Assembly: GCA_025602905.1 (NCBI GenBank)
Contig: JAHLKI010000006.1
Location: 558,001-622,000 of the forward strand
DNA from: Phlyctochytrium arcticum
Taxonomy: Eukaryota; Chytridiomycota; Chytridiomycetes; Chytridiales; Chytridiaceae
Reading direction: 5' to 3'
DNA length: 64,000 nucleotides
Shown: piece by piece, positions 31,144-41,758 of the stretch
Layout of the letters: each line of letters starts with the position of its first letter
Position numbering within the stretch: position 1 is the first letter of the stretch
Translations under genes and position numbers: made by a program
The notes under the pieces: model-generated
What the model saw: only the letters and a program-made list of their open reading frames with translations
Told to the model about the DNA's origin: nothing
The model's database searches: none

Positions 31144-32139
31144 ATGCCCAGCAAGACTCTTCTCACGACTCTTTTTGCCTCTCTCTTGGCCACGTCATCC
31201 GCATTCGCCGCCCCATCCTCCTATTCTCACAACAACAAGGATGTCTCATCGCACCACAAGGAAAATTACTGCAAACATGCTGTTCGCCAGACCAGATGGG
31301 ATGGCCAGGGGCGTCAATGGGGGAAGGAAAACGGCAAATGGTGCATGGTGGTGAAAAAGACGCATGGCAAGGATTACGGAAACAAGAGACAGTACTTGGC
31401 TTACTCTGCGGATGAGGACTCTTACGACAATGACAATGACAACGAATACGATGACTACTCTTATGGGGACGACTACGACAGTACCTACAACAATGATGAC
31501 TATGAGGACGACAACGAGTACGGAGTCGACCGCAAGCCTTACTACTCTGGCAACAGCCGCTACTCGTCCGCATCGCACGACTGGAAAAAAGATGAAGGCA
31601 AGCAACACAAGTGGTCCGACAACAAAAAGGATGGCAACCACTATGACGAGAAATACTCGCAAGGCGGCAAATACGACGTCTACAAGGCCACCCTATGCGG
31701 TGAAAAGGAAGTTCCATTCGTCATCAAAGGCCGCAACGCATTCGGGTTCGGGATTGCCCTGGTTGACCGCCAAACCAAAGAGTTCACTTTTGCGGCATCG
31801 CATTTCAACGCCGGTCCATTGATCAAGGTCCACATTCACGGGCCCGCCCCCGTTCACCAAAATGCCAGCGTCCTGTTTGATTTCTCGCCTGCTGAAGGAC
31901 AGACCACGTCGGAGAACCCCGTTCGCAACACCAAGGAAATCATTTTGAACGAAGAGCAACACAAGTTTGTCGCCGAGGGATTGACTTACATCAACTTGCA
32001 CAACAAGGAATTCCCGGCCGGTGTGGTTCGTGGTCAACTGTTCTGTGCCAGCAAGGAATGCCAAGCTCCCCAAGGTGCCAATGTTGCCCGATACGTTGAG
32101 GACGGCGTCTGCAACAATGCCATCTTTGGCGGATTCTAG
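31144..32139 (+). CDS. Secreted CHRD-domain protein with acidic Tyr-rich linker
   Basis: Intronless, 331 residues. A clear signal peptide (LLTTLFASLLATSSAFA) is followed by a Cys-containing segment (about 38-65), then a highly acidic Asp/Asn/Tyr-rich stretch (about 85-135; repeats such as DNDNDNEYDDYSYGDDYD), a His/Lys-rich linker, and a C-terminal CHRD domain (about 178-300) marked by CGEKEVP, KVHIHGPAP and YINLHNKEFPAGVVRGQL. CHRD domains occur in chordin and in many microbial secreted proteins; their biochemical role in fungi is unknown. The acidic Tyr-rich part could bind cations or the cell wall. Secretion is strongly supported; there is no GPI signal. Confidence 0.85.
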   Translation: MPSKTLLTTLFASLLATSSAFAAPSSYSHNNKDVSSHHKENYCKHAVRQTRWDGQGRQWGKENGKWCMVVKKTHGKDYGNKRQYLAYSADEDSYDNDNDNEYDDYSYGDDYDSTYNNDDYEDDNEYGVDRKPYYSGNSRYSSASHDWKKDEGKQHKWSDNKKDGNHYDEKYSQGGKYDVYKATLCGEKEVPFVIKGRNAFGFGIALVDRQTKEFTFAASHFNAGPLIKVHIHGPAPVHQNASVLFDFSPAEGQTTSENPVRNTKEIILNEEQHKFVAEGLTYINLHNKEFPAGVVRGQLFCASKECQAPQGANVARYVEDGVCNNAIFGGF

Positions 32140-32621
32140 TACCTCCTCCTTTCCCCATTACACATACTTATAGATCCCCACCCTATATAAGCCTAGATAC
32201 ATCTTTTCTTACCTTTACATACTTCTCTTGTCAACCCTTTTAATATTCATAGCATCCATAATTTGCAAAAGACAGACTGAAACATCAATTGCCCAAGCAA
32301 TTCGTGTTCATCTTGCTCGCGGATTCGTGCTTGCCTATTTTAGGGTTCCACAGCATACATTGCACCTTTCCAAGCTGCGGATTATCTTGAATATGATAGT
32401 ATTTTGAATATCTTGTCCGTTGTCAAAAGAAAACCTTTGGGTTCTTTACATCGAAATATCCATCGAAATATTCGGACCTAAACGGGATTACCGGGTGGCG
32501 TCGAAAGGACGCGAGCGTGACTGTGCGGGGAGGGTTGAGGGGCAGTTTCTCGACCGGGCAACCTGTTCAAGTTCCCACGCTGGACATTGCGATCCCGACG
32601 TTTTTCGGTACACGAGCTGAA
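32140..32621. other. Intergenic, nothing recognised
   Basis: 3' flank of the CHRD gene and 5' flank of the F-box relic. An in-frame extension upstream of 32622 exists but is not protein-like. Confidence 0.5.
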
Positions 32622-33508
32622 ATGGTTGACTCTGTAACTAGCCTCTCGAGTCTGCCAACTGAGCTACTGGCGAAGATTGCGGGTGAGATTATCGGCGACA
32701 GCTACCCGTAAAACAACGAGGACCAACATGCAACCCTGCTTGCCCTGAGCAAGGTGTCTCGTGTTTGGCGTCAAGTTGCCCAACCACTCCTGTTCCGCTT
32801 TCTTAACCTGTGGTGCAGGGGCTACGAGTTCGATGGTCCCATTCCTCCTTTCTCCCCGCTTCAGCTGGTTTTACAAGATCTCGAAAAAAATCCACGACTG
32901 GCAAGTTTTGTTCAGAAGTTATCCTTCTCAGACCCCCCAGGCTCTATGGAGCTCGGTCTCTGGGGCGGTGCTGCACAGCTAGCCAGGCTAAAAAGGCTAG
33001 TAAGTCTCTGTCCAAATCTGTAAGTTTACCGGCTGTTCATATGATTTTGTGCCTTGACCTAACCGCCAAATAGTAAAGTGCTTGAAGTCTGCTTTCATGG
33101 GGACAATCCCAGCGAAAGTGACCAGGATTTGCTGGACATGGTGGAAGCTTGCAGATCATTAGAGGAACTGTATTTACAACATTGCCACGAAATCACAAGC
33201 CAGGGCCTCCGTGAGGCCTTGCCGTTCCTGAAAAACTTGCGAAAGCTCAGTCTTTTCGGTGTGTCCGCAACATTGACGATGATTGTCTTTGTGACATTGC
33301 CACAATGTGCCCACTACTGGAATGGCTAGATTTGGCGGTCACGAACTCCGGAGTGTCTTTTTTCAGGAAGAGTGCCACGAATTTAGCCTATCTCGATCTG
33401 GAGGAATATCTGGAAGCTGGGGAATCTGGAGTCGAGGACGGCGACTGGGACGGCGAGGACGGCAACTGGGGCGGCGAGGACAGCGACTGGGTCGAGGACA
33501 CGGATTGA
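32622..33508 (+). pseudogene. Broken F-box/leucine-rich-repeat protein gene
   Basis: The frame starts MVDSVTSLSSLPTELLAKIAG, a typical F-box opening, but meets TAA after GDSYP at about 32709; the same frame resumes with LLALSKVSRVWRQVAQPLLFRF, the second half of an F-box. A normal 56-nt intron (33018..33073) then joins CPNLKVLEVCF. LRR-like sequence follows (LEELYLQHCHEIT, LRKLSLFG), and a one-base frame change near 33262 is needed to continue with RNIDDDCLCDIATMCPLLEW. The 3' end is an acidic Gly/Trp repeat (DGDWDGEDGNW). One nonsense codon plus one frameshift point to a pseudogene, though a sequencing error or recoding is possible. An F-box product would be a substrate adaptor of an SCF ubiquitin ligase. 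Confidence 0.7.
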
Positions 33509-34691
33509 GGCCACATGCTGGGCCACGTATAGTAAATTGCCCTTCTGTGTCTTTCGGTCACTCTTTCTATAGTGTTTTCCCATCACCTGCCCGAATTGCT
33601 GTACTATAAAAGCGGGAGAGGTTCCTCAGGTCTCCTCGCTCAGACCCTCGCTAATGAGAATTCACATTACATTCGGAGGTGCATCTCAGAATTGCACTTC
33701 ATCTATATGTTCGCTCGAGTTGACCATACATATACGCCTAGCAGGTACTAGCCATGAGATGATGCCAATTTGTGCATCAACAGACTGTTCCGTTCAGAGA
33801 CTTTTCCCAGATACTCACTCGCAAGAAAAGACCATGTCTGCTCCAAGTTTCCAGGCACAACATCGCGAGCCGAGAAGACAAGGGGGAATTCCCGTCGCGG
33901 TGCGCTATTTATACGGTTTGGGCGCTGGCTGCCCGATGGTTTTTGCGCAGCAGCCCGCGTGGGACGCTGGTTTTTTCCATTGGAAACGGGGGACATGGCC
34001 AGCCCTAATAGCCGCGGAAAATCCATCGAGAAGGCCGCGCATCCCGGCTAAGCCTCCTTTCCACCGGCGACGTTCTATTTCCGCGTATGGCTGCGTACTG
34101 CCCGTTATCACCGGCCATAGCGCGTTACCACCGCGCCGGCGGAAGACGAGTGGGAAAGTTGGCCGAGACCGCGAAGGGCATTGCTTTGTGGTTTCCTTTT
34201 GGTATTTCTTCCCGAGCACTCTCACGGCCGGCTGCCCAGGACGGACCAACGACGACGACGACGACGACGACCGGACTCATCTCACGACGAAAACAACGAG
34301 AAAACGTGATTGTCGCTGGAATCATTGCTAAAAACTCAAAATACACGGGTCAACCAACGGCATTACTATCAAGTTCCGCGATACCGTCAAAGAAAGACTT
34401 GATACAGAGCACAGTAATACGCTTGAAATAGCGCTTGTGAGATATCTGGAAACCAACAGCAAGCATTTTGGGAATCCAGGACGAAAAACCTGGTGTTTAC
34501 TTTATATCAAACGCGCGACCGCAGAAGAGAACTCACCACTTGCCAAACTTTTGGGTGCTGTATAGGCTATTCGACAGCCTTGTGACGGCACTTGAGATAC
34601 CAGGGGTCGAAAATGCGCTAGGAATCGACGAATTCGCTTCATCAAGCGGCTTTTTATACTCCCTCAACGCTGCGTCTGCGTCAACTCAACA
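33509..34691. other. Gene-free stretch with an orphan TATA box and a GAC microsatellite
   Basis: TATAAAA occurs at 33605..33611 without a convincing gene downstream. About eight GAC/ACG trinucleotides lie around 34248..34271. Open frames across this part on both strands look random. Confidence 0.45.
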
Positions 34692-36317
34692 ATGACGGCC
34701 GGCATGAGCAGTGCTGAGGGCATGAATTCTATAATATCCAATCATGCATCTCCCGCCAGCTTGTCAAATCATAAACAACCCCTGACCGTGACAACCACCA
34801 CCACTCATACCTTGTCCCATTCCATCACCCATGCATCCCTCGACACAACATCTTCCACCTCATCCGACGTCCGCACAGATGCATCCGGCAGCTCTCCTCG
34901 CCCATCCATTAGAAGATCGGTGACCAAATCAAGATCACGGTCTCGGACAACCGGTTCTAGAAAGGCTGCCTCATCTTCCTCATATAACCGTGTGTCACGC
35001 TTGGTGGCTACCGTAGTGCATCTGATGGTGCAGCATTTTGGGTCGGGAAGCTCGCGGTTTTCTGGATCGCCATATGAACCCATGCAGTGGCTACGGATGG
35101 CCCAAGAGGAACAATCAAATTCAATTGGTCGACCACCTGCAGCATTATTGGTTTTTGCGCAAAAGCTCATCAGTAACTCCAAGCTCAGTCTCCCAGTCAT
35201 TCTCGTTTCCTTGAAATACGTGGAGCGCTTTTTACGCGGTGTCCGGGATCAAGCCGTCAAGGGTTGCGAATTTGGGAACAATGAGTCTGCACATACCTTT
35301 GATCTACGACATGTCACTTCAGAATATGGACTCTTGGTTGCGGCTTTGGCATCTGCCAACAAATTCTTGGACGACTCCCGCTTCTCTAACCGCTGGTGGG
35401 CCAAAGTATCTGAAATTGGTCTGCTCGATCTCAACAAGATTGAAATGGCCTTTTTGAGTGGGATTTCATATGACTTGTTCTTGGGTGATGCGGCTTACGT
35501 GGAATGGGTTGGTGCTATGCAAAAATTTGCTCGCTGGCTGGAAGAGTCTTCTTCAAATTCGATACCCGACAACCTATCTATACATTCGTCATCATCCAAT
35601 ACAGCCCCTGCTATTCCCCAGCTTTCGATATCCTCGAGCAATTCCGATACGTATTCGCAATCTTACCAGCCGTCACCCATTCAAGCATCACCACGGACGT
35701 CTCAGGTCCCCGCATCGTTACCCATTGGCCTTTCTTGGAATGGCCTGTCCTATCACCAACCCCATCATCATCCAACCCCATCATCATCGATCGATCAAAA
35801 CCCGTTACCATCATCAAGCTCATTCACTTCATCGGTCGGCAGCACAGAAACATTATCTCACCGGTCGTCGTCGGGATCCACTGCCCTCTGGCCTGCATCC
35901 CCCTCGTCCGTCTCGTCCATTTCTGATACAACGAGCTCGTACGCGGGATCAGCAACCACCGGTCCAAAGTCGGCGGCCGTGGCCAGTAGTCAATGCTCAT
36001 GGAAGAAGCGGGCGGATCCACTTTTGGGACTGCGACCAGGGGCCCACCCCCAGTATGCAGGACATCGACGACCCCAGCCCTATCAAATCCAAACATCCGA
36101 CCCCCAATCTGTCGTCTCCCGCCCATATCCCAATTCCCCACGACCCCATCACCACCGAGCCAGCTTCTCGTCCTTTGCCTCTAGCAGTTCCATATCCTCC
36201 TTTTCCTCTGCATCCACCACATCCACCTTTGAAGCTTTTCTTCAGCAGCAGTCGGCGCTTGAAAAAATGTTGGAAGGCGAGGATGCCCCAAATTGTGCAA
36301 TGGACGTGGATCAATAA
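34692..36317 (+). CDS. Cyclin of the Pho80/Pcl type
   Basis: Intronless, 541 residues. After a Ser/Thr-rich, basic leader (SRSRSRTTGSRKAASS), a cyclin box runs from about 105 to 260: VATVVHLMVQHFG, LPVILVSLKYVERFL, LLVAALASANKFLDDSRFSNRWWAKVSEI, LNKIEMAFLSGISYDLFL. The KFLDD and W-A-K-V-S segments are typical of Pcl/Pho80 cyclins, which bind Pho85-like kinases in phosphate, polarity and cell-cycle control. The C-terminal half is Ser/Pro/His-rich and probably disordered. The gene converges with VPS29, whose stop lies 344 bp away. Which Pcl subgroup it belongs to cannot be decided here. Confidence 0.85.
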   Translation: MTAGMSSAEGMNSIISNHASPASLSNHKQPLTVTTTTTHTLSHSITHASLDTTSSTSSDVRTDASGSSPRPSIRRSVTKSRSRSRTTGSRKAASSSSYNRVSRLVATVVHLMVQHFGSGSSRFSGSPYEPMQWLRMAQEEQSNSIGRPPAALLVFAQKLISNSKLSLPVILVSLKYVERFLRGVRDQAVKGCEFGNNESAHTFDLRHVTSEYGLLVAALASANKFLDDSRFSNRWWAKVSEIGLLDLNKIEMAFLSGISYDLFLGDAAYVEWVGAMQKFARWLEESSSNSIPDNLSIHSSSSNTAPAIPQLSISSSNSDTYSQSYQPSPIQASPRTSQVPASLPIGLSWNGLSYHQPHHHPTPSSSIDQNPLPSSSSFTSSVGSTETLSHRSSSGSTALWPASPSSVSSISDTTSSYAGSATTGPKSAAVASSQCSWKKRADPLLGLRPGAHPQYAGHRRPQPYQIQTSDPQSVVSRPYPNSPRPHHHRASFSSFASSSSISSFSSASTTSTFEAFLQQQSALEKMLEGEDAPNCAMDVDQ

Positions 36318-36661
36318 CATTCATCCTCGTTCCCCCGCTCTTACCCCTCACACCCATGCCACACCGGGCTGCTGTATATAGTTTTTGTATTCCTCCACCA
36401 CCGCTACTTTTGTTTTTATAAAGTTGCACAAAGATACCTCATTCATAGATTTCGAGTTGTTTCTCTCTCCTTGATGGGCCGGGCTCGTCATTTCCTCTAC
36501 CTTTTTTTTTTCTCTTTCTTTTACCCAACAAACCCATCGCATTTGTAACATATTTATAAGATTTTAATATTACACGTGGGTAAAGACTTGATCTCGTTAT
36601 CGGAAACAATGTGATGGTATGTATGTCTTTCAGGTATATTTACAAAAAGAAAGTCCACGTT
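36318..36661. other. Convergent 3' spacer of cyclin and VPS29
   Basis: Pyrimidine-rich 3' flanks. No gene seen. Confidence 0.5.
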
Positions 36662-37342
36662 CTAGCTAGCACTACGTTTGGTGTAATCGAGCTTATCTAC
36701 GCGCACCTCCCCATTCTTCATTTGGTAGACATACATGACGACGGTGGGGCCCTGGATATCCATCAATACAAAACTTGGGATGGTTTCCACTTCGGGGGCA
36801 TCCGCGCGTACAAGTCCCCCCACAGCAGCAGTCGACATTGATGATGGTTCAGATTTGGTGTTGGCGTCCTCTTGATGAGCAGCAGCAGTACCGTCCCCAG
36901 GAGCAGGAACCTTCAACAAACTAAATGCCCCCGTAGCACTCCCCGGATTCACAAAAAACCGTCCCTGATGCTCAAACGCACTAAACTGATGCGTATGCCC
37001 ACTAATCAGTACATCCACATCCATTTCTCTTGCCAAAATCCCCAACGACCTCGAGTCGCCCCACGGCACAACCTGATGCCCATGCACCAATCCAATCCGT
37101 ATCGATCCGTGCGTGACGACGCGGGAGAGGGGTGCAGCCGGACTGGATTCGTCCATGTCGCCTTTGACTAAGAGAATGTCGGAGGCGATGGTGCGGAGGT
37201 AGTCGAGGGTTTCGCGGGAGGTTAGGTTGCCTGTACAGAGGATTTGTTGGATTTTGCCCGGGACTAAGAGTTTTTTGAATTTGGAGGGGAGGTCGACTCC
37301 CCTATGCGGAATGTGCAGATCGCCAATGACCAGGACCAGCAT
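36662..37342 (-). CDS. VPS29: VPS29, retromer subunit
   Basis: Intronless, 226 residues from the ATG at 37342; the in-frame upstream Met at 37480 adds sequence not found in the family. The metallophosphoesterase-like fold is complete: [64 protein letters not shown], and the end segment [22 protein letters not shown]29 joins VPS35 and VPS26 in the retromer, which recycles cargo from endosomes to Golgi or plasma membrane. The protein is about 45 residues longer than the animal one because of a low-complexity Ala/Ser/Asp insert ([15 protein letters not shown] and following) just before the final beta strands, as in some other fungi. Confidence 0.95.
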   Translation of the reverse strand: MLVLVIGDLHIPHRGVDLPSKFKKLLVPGKIQQILCTGNLTSRETLDYLRTIASDILLVKGDMDESSPAAPLSRVVTHGSIRIGLVHGHQVVPWGDSRSLGILAREMDVDVLISGHTHQFSAFEHQGRFFVNPGSATGAFSLLKVPAPGDGTAAAHQEDANTKSEPSSMSTAAVGGLVRADAPEVETIPSFVLMDIQGPTVVMYVYQMKNGEVRVDKLDYTKRSAS

Positions 37343-38498
37343 GGTTATTTCTTTTTTCTGGGTGAAGTGGTGGGCGTGCTGAGGGGTATCGAGGTTCTGG
37401 TGGGGCTTTTCCTTTTCTTGACGCCTTGACGCTTTGGATGTACTTTGGAATCCTGGATGGGTCAAAACGGATTCTGGCAACCTTTGTCATTCAAGCTTTC
37501 ACCGGAGCTTTCAATTTGGAGCCCACGTGATCACATTTTGAACTTTGACTTTCTGATGTGCTTTCTGATTTTCCACAAAGCACTTTCCGACACTTGCCAA
37601 AGCACAATATTGATCTTGCCTTCTGCTATCATACTCCGAACTAGAATTTAGGACCGACCATCCTGCCGTTATGCAGAGCATCATTGAACTGATCGGAAAC
37701 GTATCACTGAACTTTACCGGGATACTAGGCATGAGTCGGTGACTCGGTGGGTTCTGCTGGTCAATCCTGGATTTGATGGAGAGTCAGTGAGTTGCGTGTA
37801 CAGGATCACCATTGGCCATCATATTGGCTGCTGGGATCCAGAGCATCCTCCATCTCTACCTGCCTGCATGGATACCCCTGCATGATATCCTGCAATGATG
37901 CGCTCGACCGGGTTCGACCATACTCGTACTCGAGTACGAGTAGTAGGTGTACTCTATGTAGTTGTGGCCTCCCGATTATATCACATTTGTGCTCTGTTAA
38001 TGTACAGTACCATTTACTCGAGCTGACGAATAGCATCTCATCTGAGACATGGGGAAGTTCAGCAATATGCTGTTATTAGCAGCTTAGTTGAGTATGTACT
38101 GTACTGGGTCCAGCGCAATCATGGTGCGCGGTGGTGTGGTGTGCTGTGATGTTGTTGTTCTTGGGGTTTTGGCTGATGTCGACCGAGTTGATGCACATAT
38201 TCCCCAGAACCCCATTATTCAAATGTTTTCCTCATGCAGCATCTACTCGTACTCGTTGCGATACTCATTCAGGTTGAAATTGCAATTGATGCACCCTCCA
38301 GAGTCCATAAAAAAGTAGGAAAAAGTTAAAAGTTGAAAGTCAGATCCGGCGCCCAAAATGATAATCTCTGCCGCTGAAATGTTCCACAGAGCCACAACAC
38401 GTGCCGCCGCGGTGCTTCGAAAGTCCGCCGAGCGCTGAAATATCGAACACTTACTTTCATACCGGGCATTGGCATTAACAGCAACTTTCGACGAAGCA
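37343..38498. other. Divergent 1.15-kb spacer, VPS29 / lipase
   Basis: No gene recognised. Contains a perfect 22-bp palindrome at 37921..37942 and related 'tactcgtactcg' motifs near 38245. Confidence 0.45.
37921..37942. repeat. Perfect 22-bp palindrome
   Basis: Centre is the XhoI-like ctcgag; arms are tactcgtact and its complement. It could bind a dimeric factor or form a hairpin. Confidence 0.8.
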
Positions 38499-41457
38499 AT
38501 GGCAGTAGATATATCTCATAGTGAACCCGGCCCAAGTACCAGCAACAACGATGATCCCGGCAAGCTGACTATCCAGACTGGCCCTTTGATGGGTGCGGGT
38601 AGCAAGAAGAATGCTCGGGACGACAACGACGACGACGACAAGACGCTTTGCCAGCAGACTCAACTCTTGAACGAACCCGTCGTTGCCGAGCCTGATGATG
38701 AAGAAGTCAACGACGAGGCCGCTGCCGAGGAAGAAGAAGATGTTTTGAAGGATTTGCTCCGTTTGAGCCGTCCCATTGATTTTGCTGAATTGAATTTTGA
38801 GCGAATGAGCCCTCAGACGTTGGAGCGATTATATATTGGTAAAAACCTACTTCTGGAAGATTTTGACAAAAAGAAACTGATCTGTCTATATAGCATCGGT
38901 CAAGCAATCCCAACAGAGTGCATCGGAACCGACCCAGGATGATGAGTTGCCAACCAAAAGCCCTCGAAACTCATCCACCCCTTCACTAGTCCCCACCCGA
39001 AACTCATTATCAACCCCCCCACTGGTCCCCACACGATCGTCCTCGACCTCATCCATCCCCTCCTCCCCAACAACAACCGAACCAGACTACATCGAACGCC
39101 CAACCATGCTCCCATCCCCCACCAACGGCCTATCCTGGACCAACCACCCAACAGCCATGAATGTCCGTATCGAACGGATCTATTTGGCCAGCGTCAAAGC
39201 CCCCAGAAACTTATTGGTCAGGTTTGCCTTTCGCCACCGAAAAGTGACTGAAGGACCCGCCATGTTTCCGGATGGGGTGGCAGAATTAAAGGCCCGGTTT
39301 GAATTGACTTACCACTCGCTGTTATTTGATCATTTAAAGGTACGGGTTCTTTTTCATTTTCTGTAACAGATTAACAGAGCTGGACACTAAATTCGATCCG
39401 TTCATCAGCTCGATGTGTTTGAAGGTGGATTTATGGGATCTCATGTTGGTCGAGCCCATGTCCGTCTTTCGGCTTTAACCAGGCTGCTAGGAACCGTCAT
39501 TGCGTAAGTTTACGTCCTTTTGCATCCGTACCATTGTTCCCAAGTCCCTAACCTGTAAATGATGGACAGAACATTCCAACTCAACCATCGCAAAGCCCAT
39601 AAAAGTCCTAAACTGGGGAGTCGACACATTGGCGAAATCACCATCGCCTTTGATTTCATTCAGGGGCGAAAAGGGGCTGTTCCGCTTCGATCCGCTTCTG
39701 CATCCGCATCGGTTCAGGGTAGCCGATCTACTTCCACCTCCAGCGGTGGACCTCTGTCTCCTGCGCTTCCCACCCGGTCCTACTCGGGCAGCAGCGCATC
39801 CCCGTACTTTTCCACCGACTCGGGAGGTGAGACGCGGACCCTCCACGACTCCCCCGAGCCCTCTTCACCCTCCCGGAGCGACAACGACGACGGCAGCAAC
39901 AGCCCTTTACCTCATACTCTAAACAGAGACGACTCTCGCTCCATGATTAGTTTCAAAACTTATTCTTCATCCGAATCTACTCCCTCCACCACCCGAAGCA
40001 AACCGGGCCTGATTGCCGAATCGACATTGATGGGCTTGAAAGAACTCTCAGAGTTGTTTAGCACCTTTTTTGGGACAGGCTGGAAAATCGACAAAATGCA
40101 GTTTGCCCGCGCATTATTGTTTTTGCAAAAATACTATTCAAAGTATTATCCCAAGTACGTCCCATTCTCATTCCTAACCATCTTTACCTATTAAATTGAC
40201 AAAAAAAAACAGTGAACGAACAAACGATATCGTCACCGATGAACGCCATTTACGCGTTGCCTGCTATTTCCTCAATTACGCCATGGCAGCCTACGGTTCC
40301 CTCCTCGTCAACTATTTCGGGTACGGCAAAGGCTTTATGCGCGATTTCTTCCGTCCCAAAATGGACTCCAAAACCGCCCGAGAACATCTCGGGTTGGCGA
40401 GAGAAGACATGCTAGTCTGGGACTTTGACCTCAAACTTTTCAAACCCCAATTTTTTATCGCGCGGGATCCCAAACTCAATGCGATTGTTGTCACCATTCG
40501 CGGGACGGGAAATATTCATGAATGTATTACGGACGCTTGTGCGGAATACGAACCGTTTTCGCATGGATATGCTCATCGCGGGTTTCTTCGTTGCGCGCAG
40601 TACCTCGAAACCCACTTTATCGATAAAATCAAGGCCTGGGTAGCCCAATACCGCTGTAAAGCCCTCTACTTAACCGCCCACTCTCTCGGCGCAGGCGTCT
40701 CCTCCCTCTTCACCATGATCCTAGTAGGCCACCTCCCCGAACTCCGGATTGCTTCAGGGTTTCCGGGCTTTCAATTGAAATGCTACAATATTGCGACGGC
40801 ACCCTGTGTTAATGCCGAACTGTGTCAGGAATTTGAACCGTATATTGAGAATTACGTGAACGAGAATGATATTGTGCCGCGATCGAGTTTTGGAGCTATT
40901 ATGGATTTTCGGCATTTGATTATTTCTGCGCATGGGTTGTTGGGGGATAAGAAAATGTCGGGAGAGGTAGCGTTTCACCTTACTTTACCCTTTTCTCCAA
41001 CTTTTCTCATCTAATCTAAACTCTCTCTATTCATTCAAAAGGACCGCATGTCCCACCTCCGCGAAACCCACGACACCCTCCTCTCCTCCAACCAACACCC
41101 CAAAGTCTTCATCCCAGGTCAAATCTACTACCTCTACAAAACCTCCCGGATCTACCCCACCACCACCAAAAAAAAGTCTCCCCCTACTACTACCACCAAT
41201 AACCCGTTAATAGACGACCCAACCCCACACTACCTCCTCGAACGCTCCCGCAAGGAACTATTCTGCAACATCCAGTTCAAACCCAATTTTATGCATCATC
41301 ATTTTCCGAACAAGTATGATCGGGCGTTACGACAGGTAAAAAAAAAACCATCTCAATTCATCACTCGTTTTGCTTATTTTTTGGTAAGGCGCATGAGTAT
41401 TTGCAGACTCACCCTGCAGAAGTCCAACAAGTCGTAGAGCAGACAACCAAACATTAG
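38499..41457 (+). CDS. Class-3 (alpha/beta-hydrolase) lipase, DAG-lipase-like, with C2-like N-terminal part
   Basis: Seven exons: 38499..38838, 38894..39339, 39409..39503, 39570..40154, 40213..40966, 41042..41335, 41389..41457; 860 residues with consistent phases. The first third is acidic then Ser/Pro-rich; a region around residues 190-320 (VRIERIYLASV, HLKLDVFEGG, HRKAHKSPKLG) looks like a C2-type beta domain. A Ser-rich linker leads to the catalytic domain with IVVTIRGTGN, the DACAEYEPF segment, nucleophile TAHSLGAG (Ser646), and NENDIVPR near the expected catalytic Asp. sn-1 specific diacylglycerol lipases share this layout. No signal peptide; membrane association is likely through the C2-like part. 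The initiator is the first ATG of the frame. Confidence 0.88.
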
Positions 41458-41758
41458 TTTACATCTTTTTTTATACTGATACCCATCCATTCATACATTC
41501 ATTTCATAGCACCGCACTTACATATAGTATTTCCCCCTTCTGTATTAATCTTAATATTGCATATCTTTTAGTTTTTACCTTGTCCTATCTGCTTACCATC
41601 TCTGCTCATTCAATTCAATAGAAAACGATTTTTTATTTTGAAGGATATCTGGTTTAAAACAATGCAACAACTACTACAATATGGACGCTTTTTGGAAATT
41701 GAAAACACACAACATGCTAAAAAAAAGGGCCGCTCATCGTCCTAAAACTTTTTCTGCT
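41458..41758. other. Convergent 3' spacer
   Basis: AT-rich 3' flanks of the lipase and GATA genes; nothing else seen. Confidence 0.5.

Noticed and set aside
31163..31717. Minus-strand and +2 open frames across the CHRD gene
   Set aside because: Shadows caused by the acidic repeat of the real gene; no family features.
33654..34331. 225-codon plus-strand frame downstream of the orphan TATA box
   Set aside because: Overlaps other equally long frames on both strands, contains the GAC microsatellite and has no recognisable domain.
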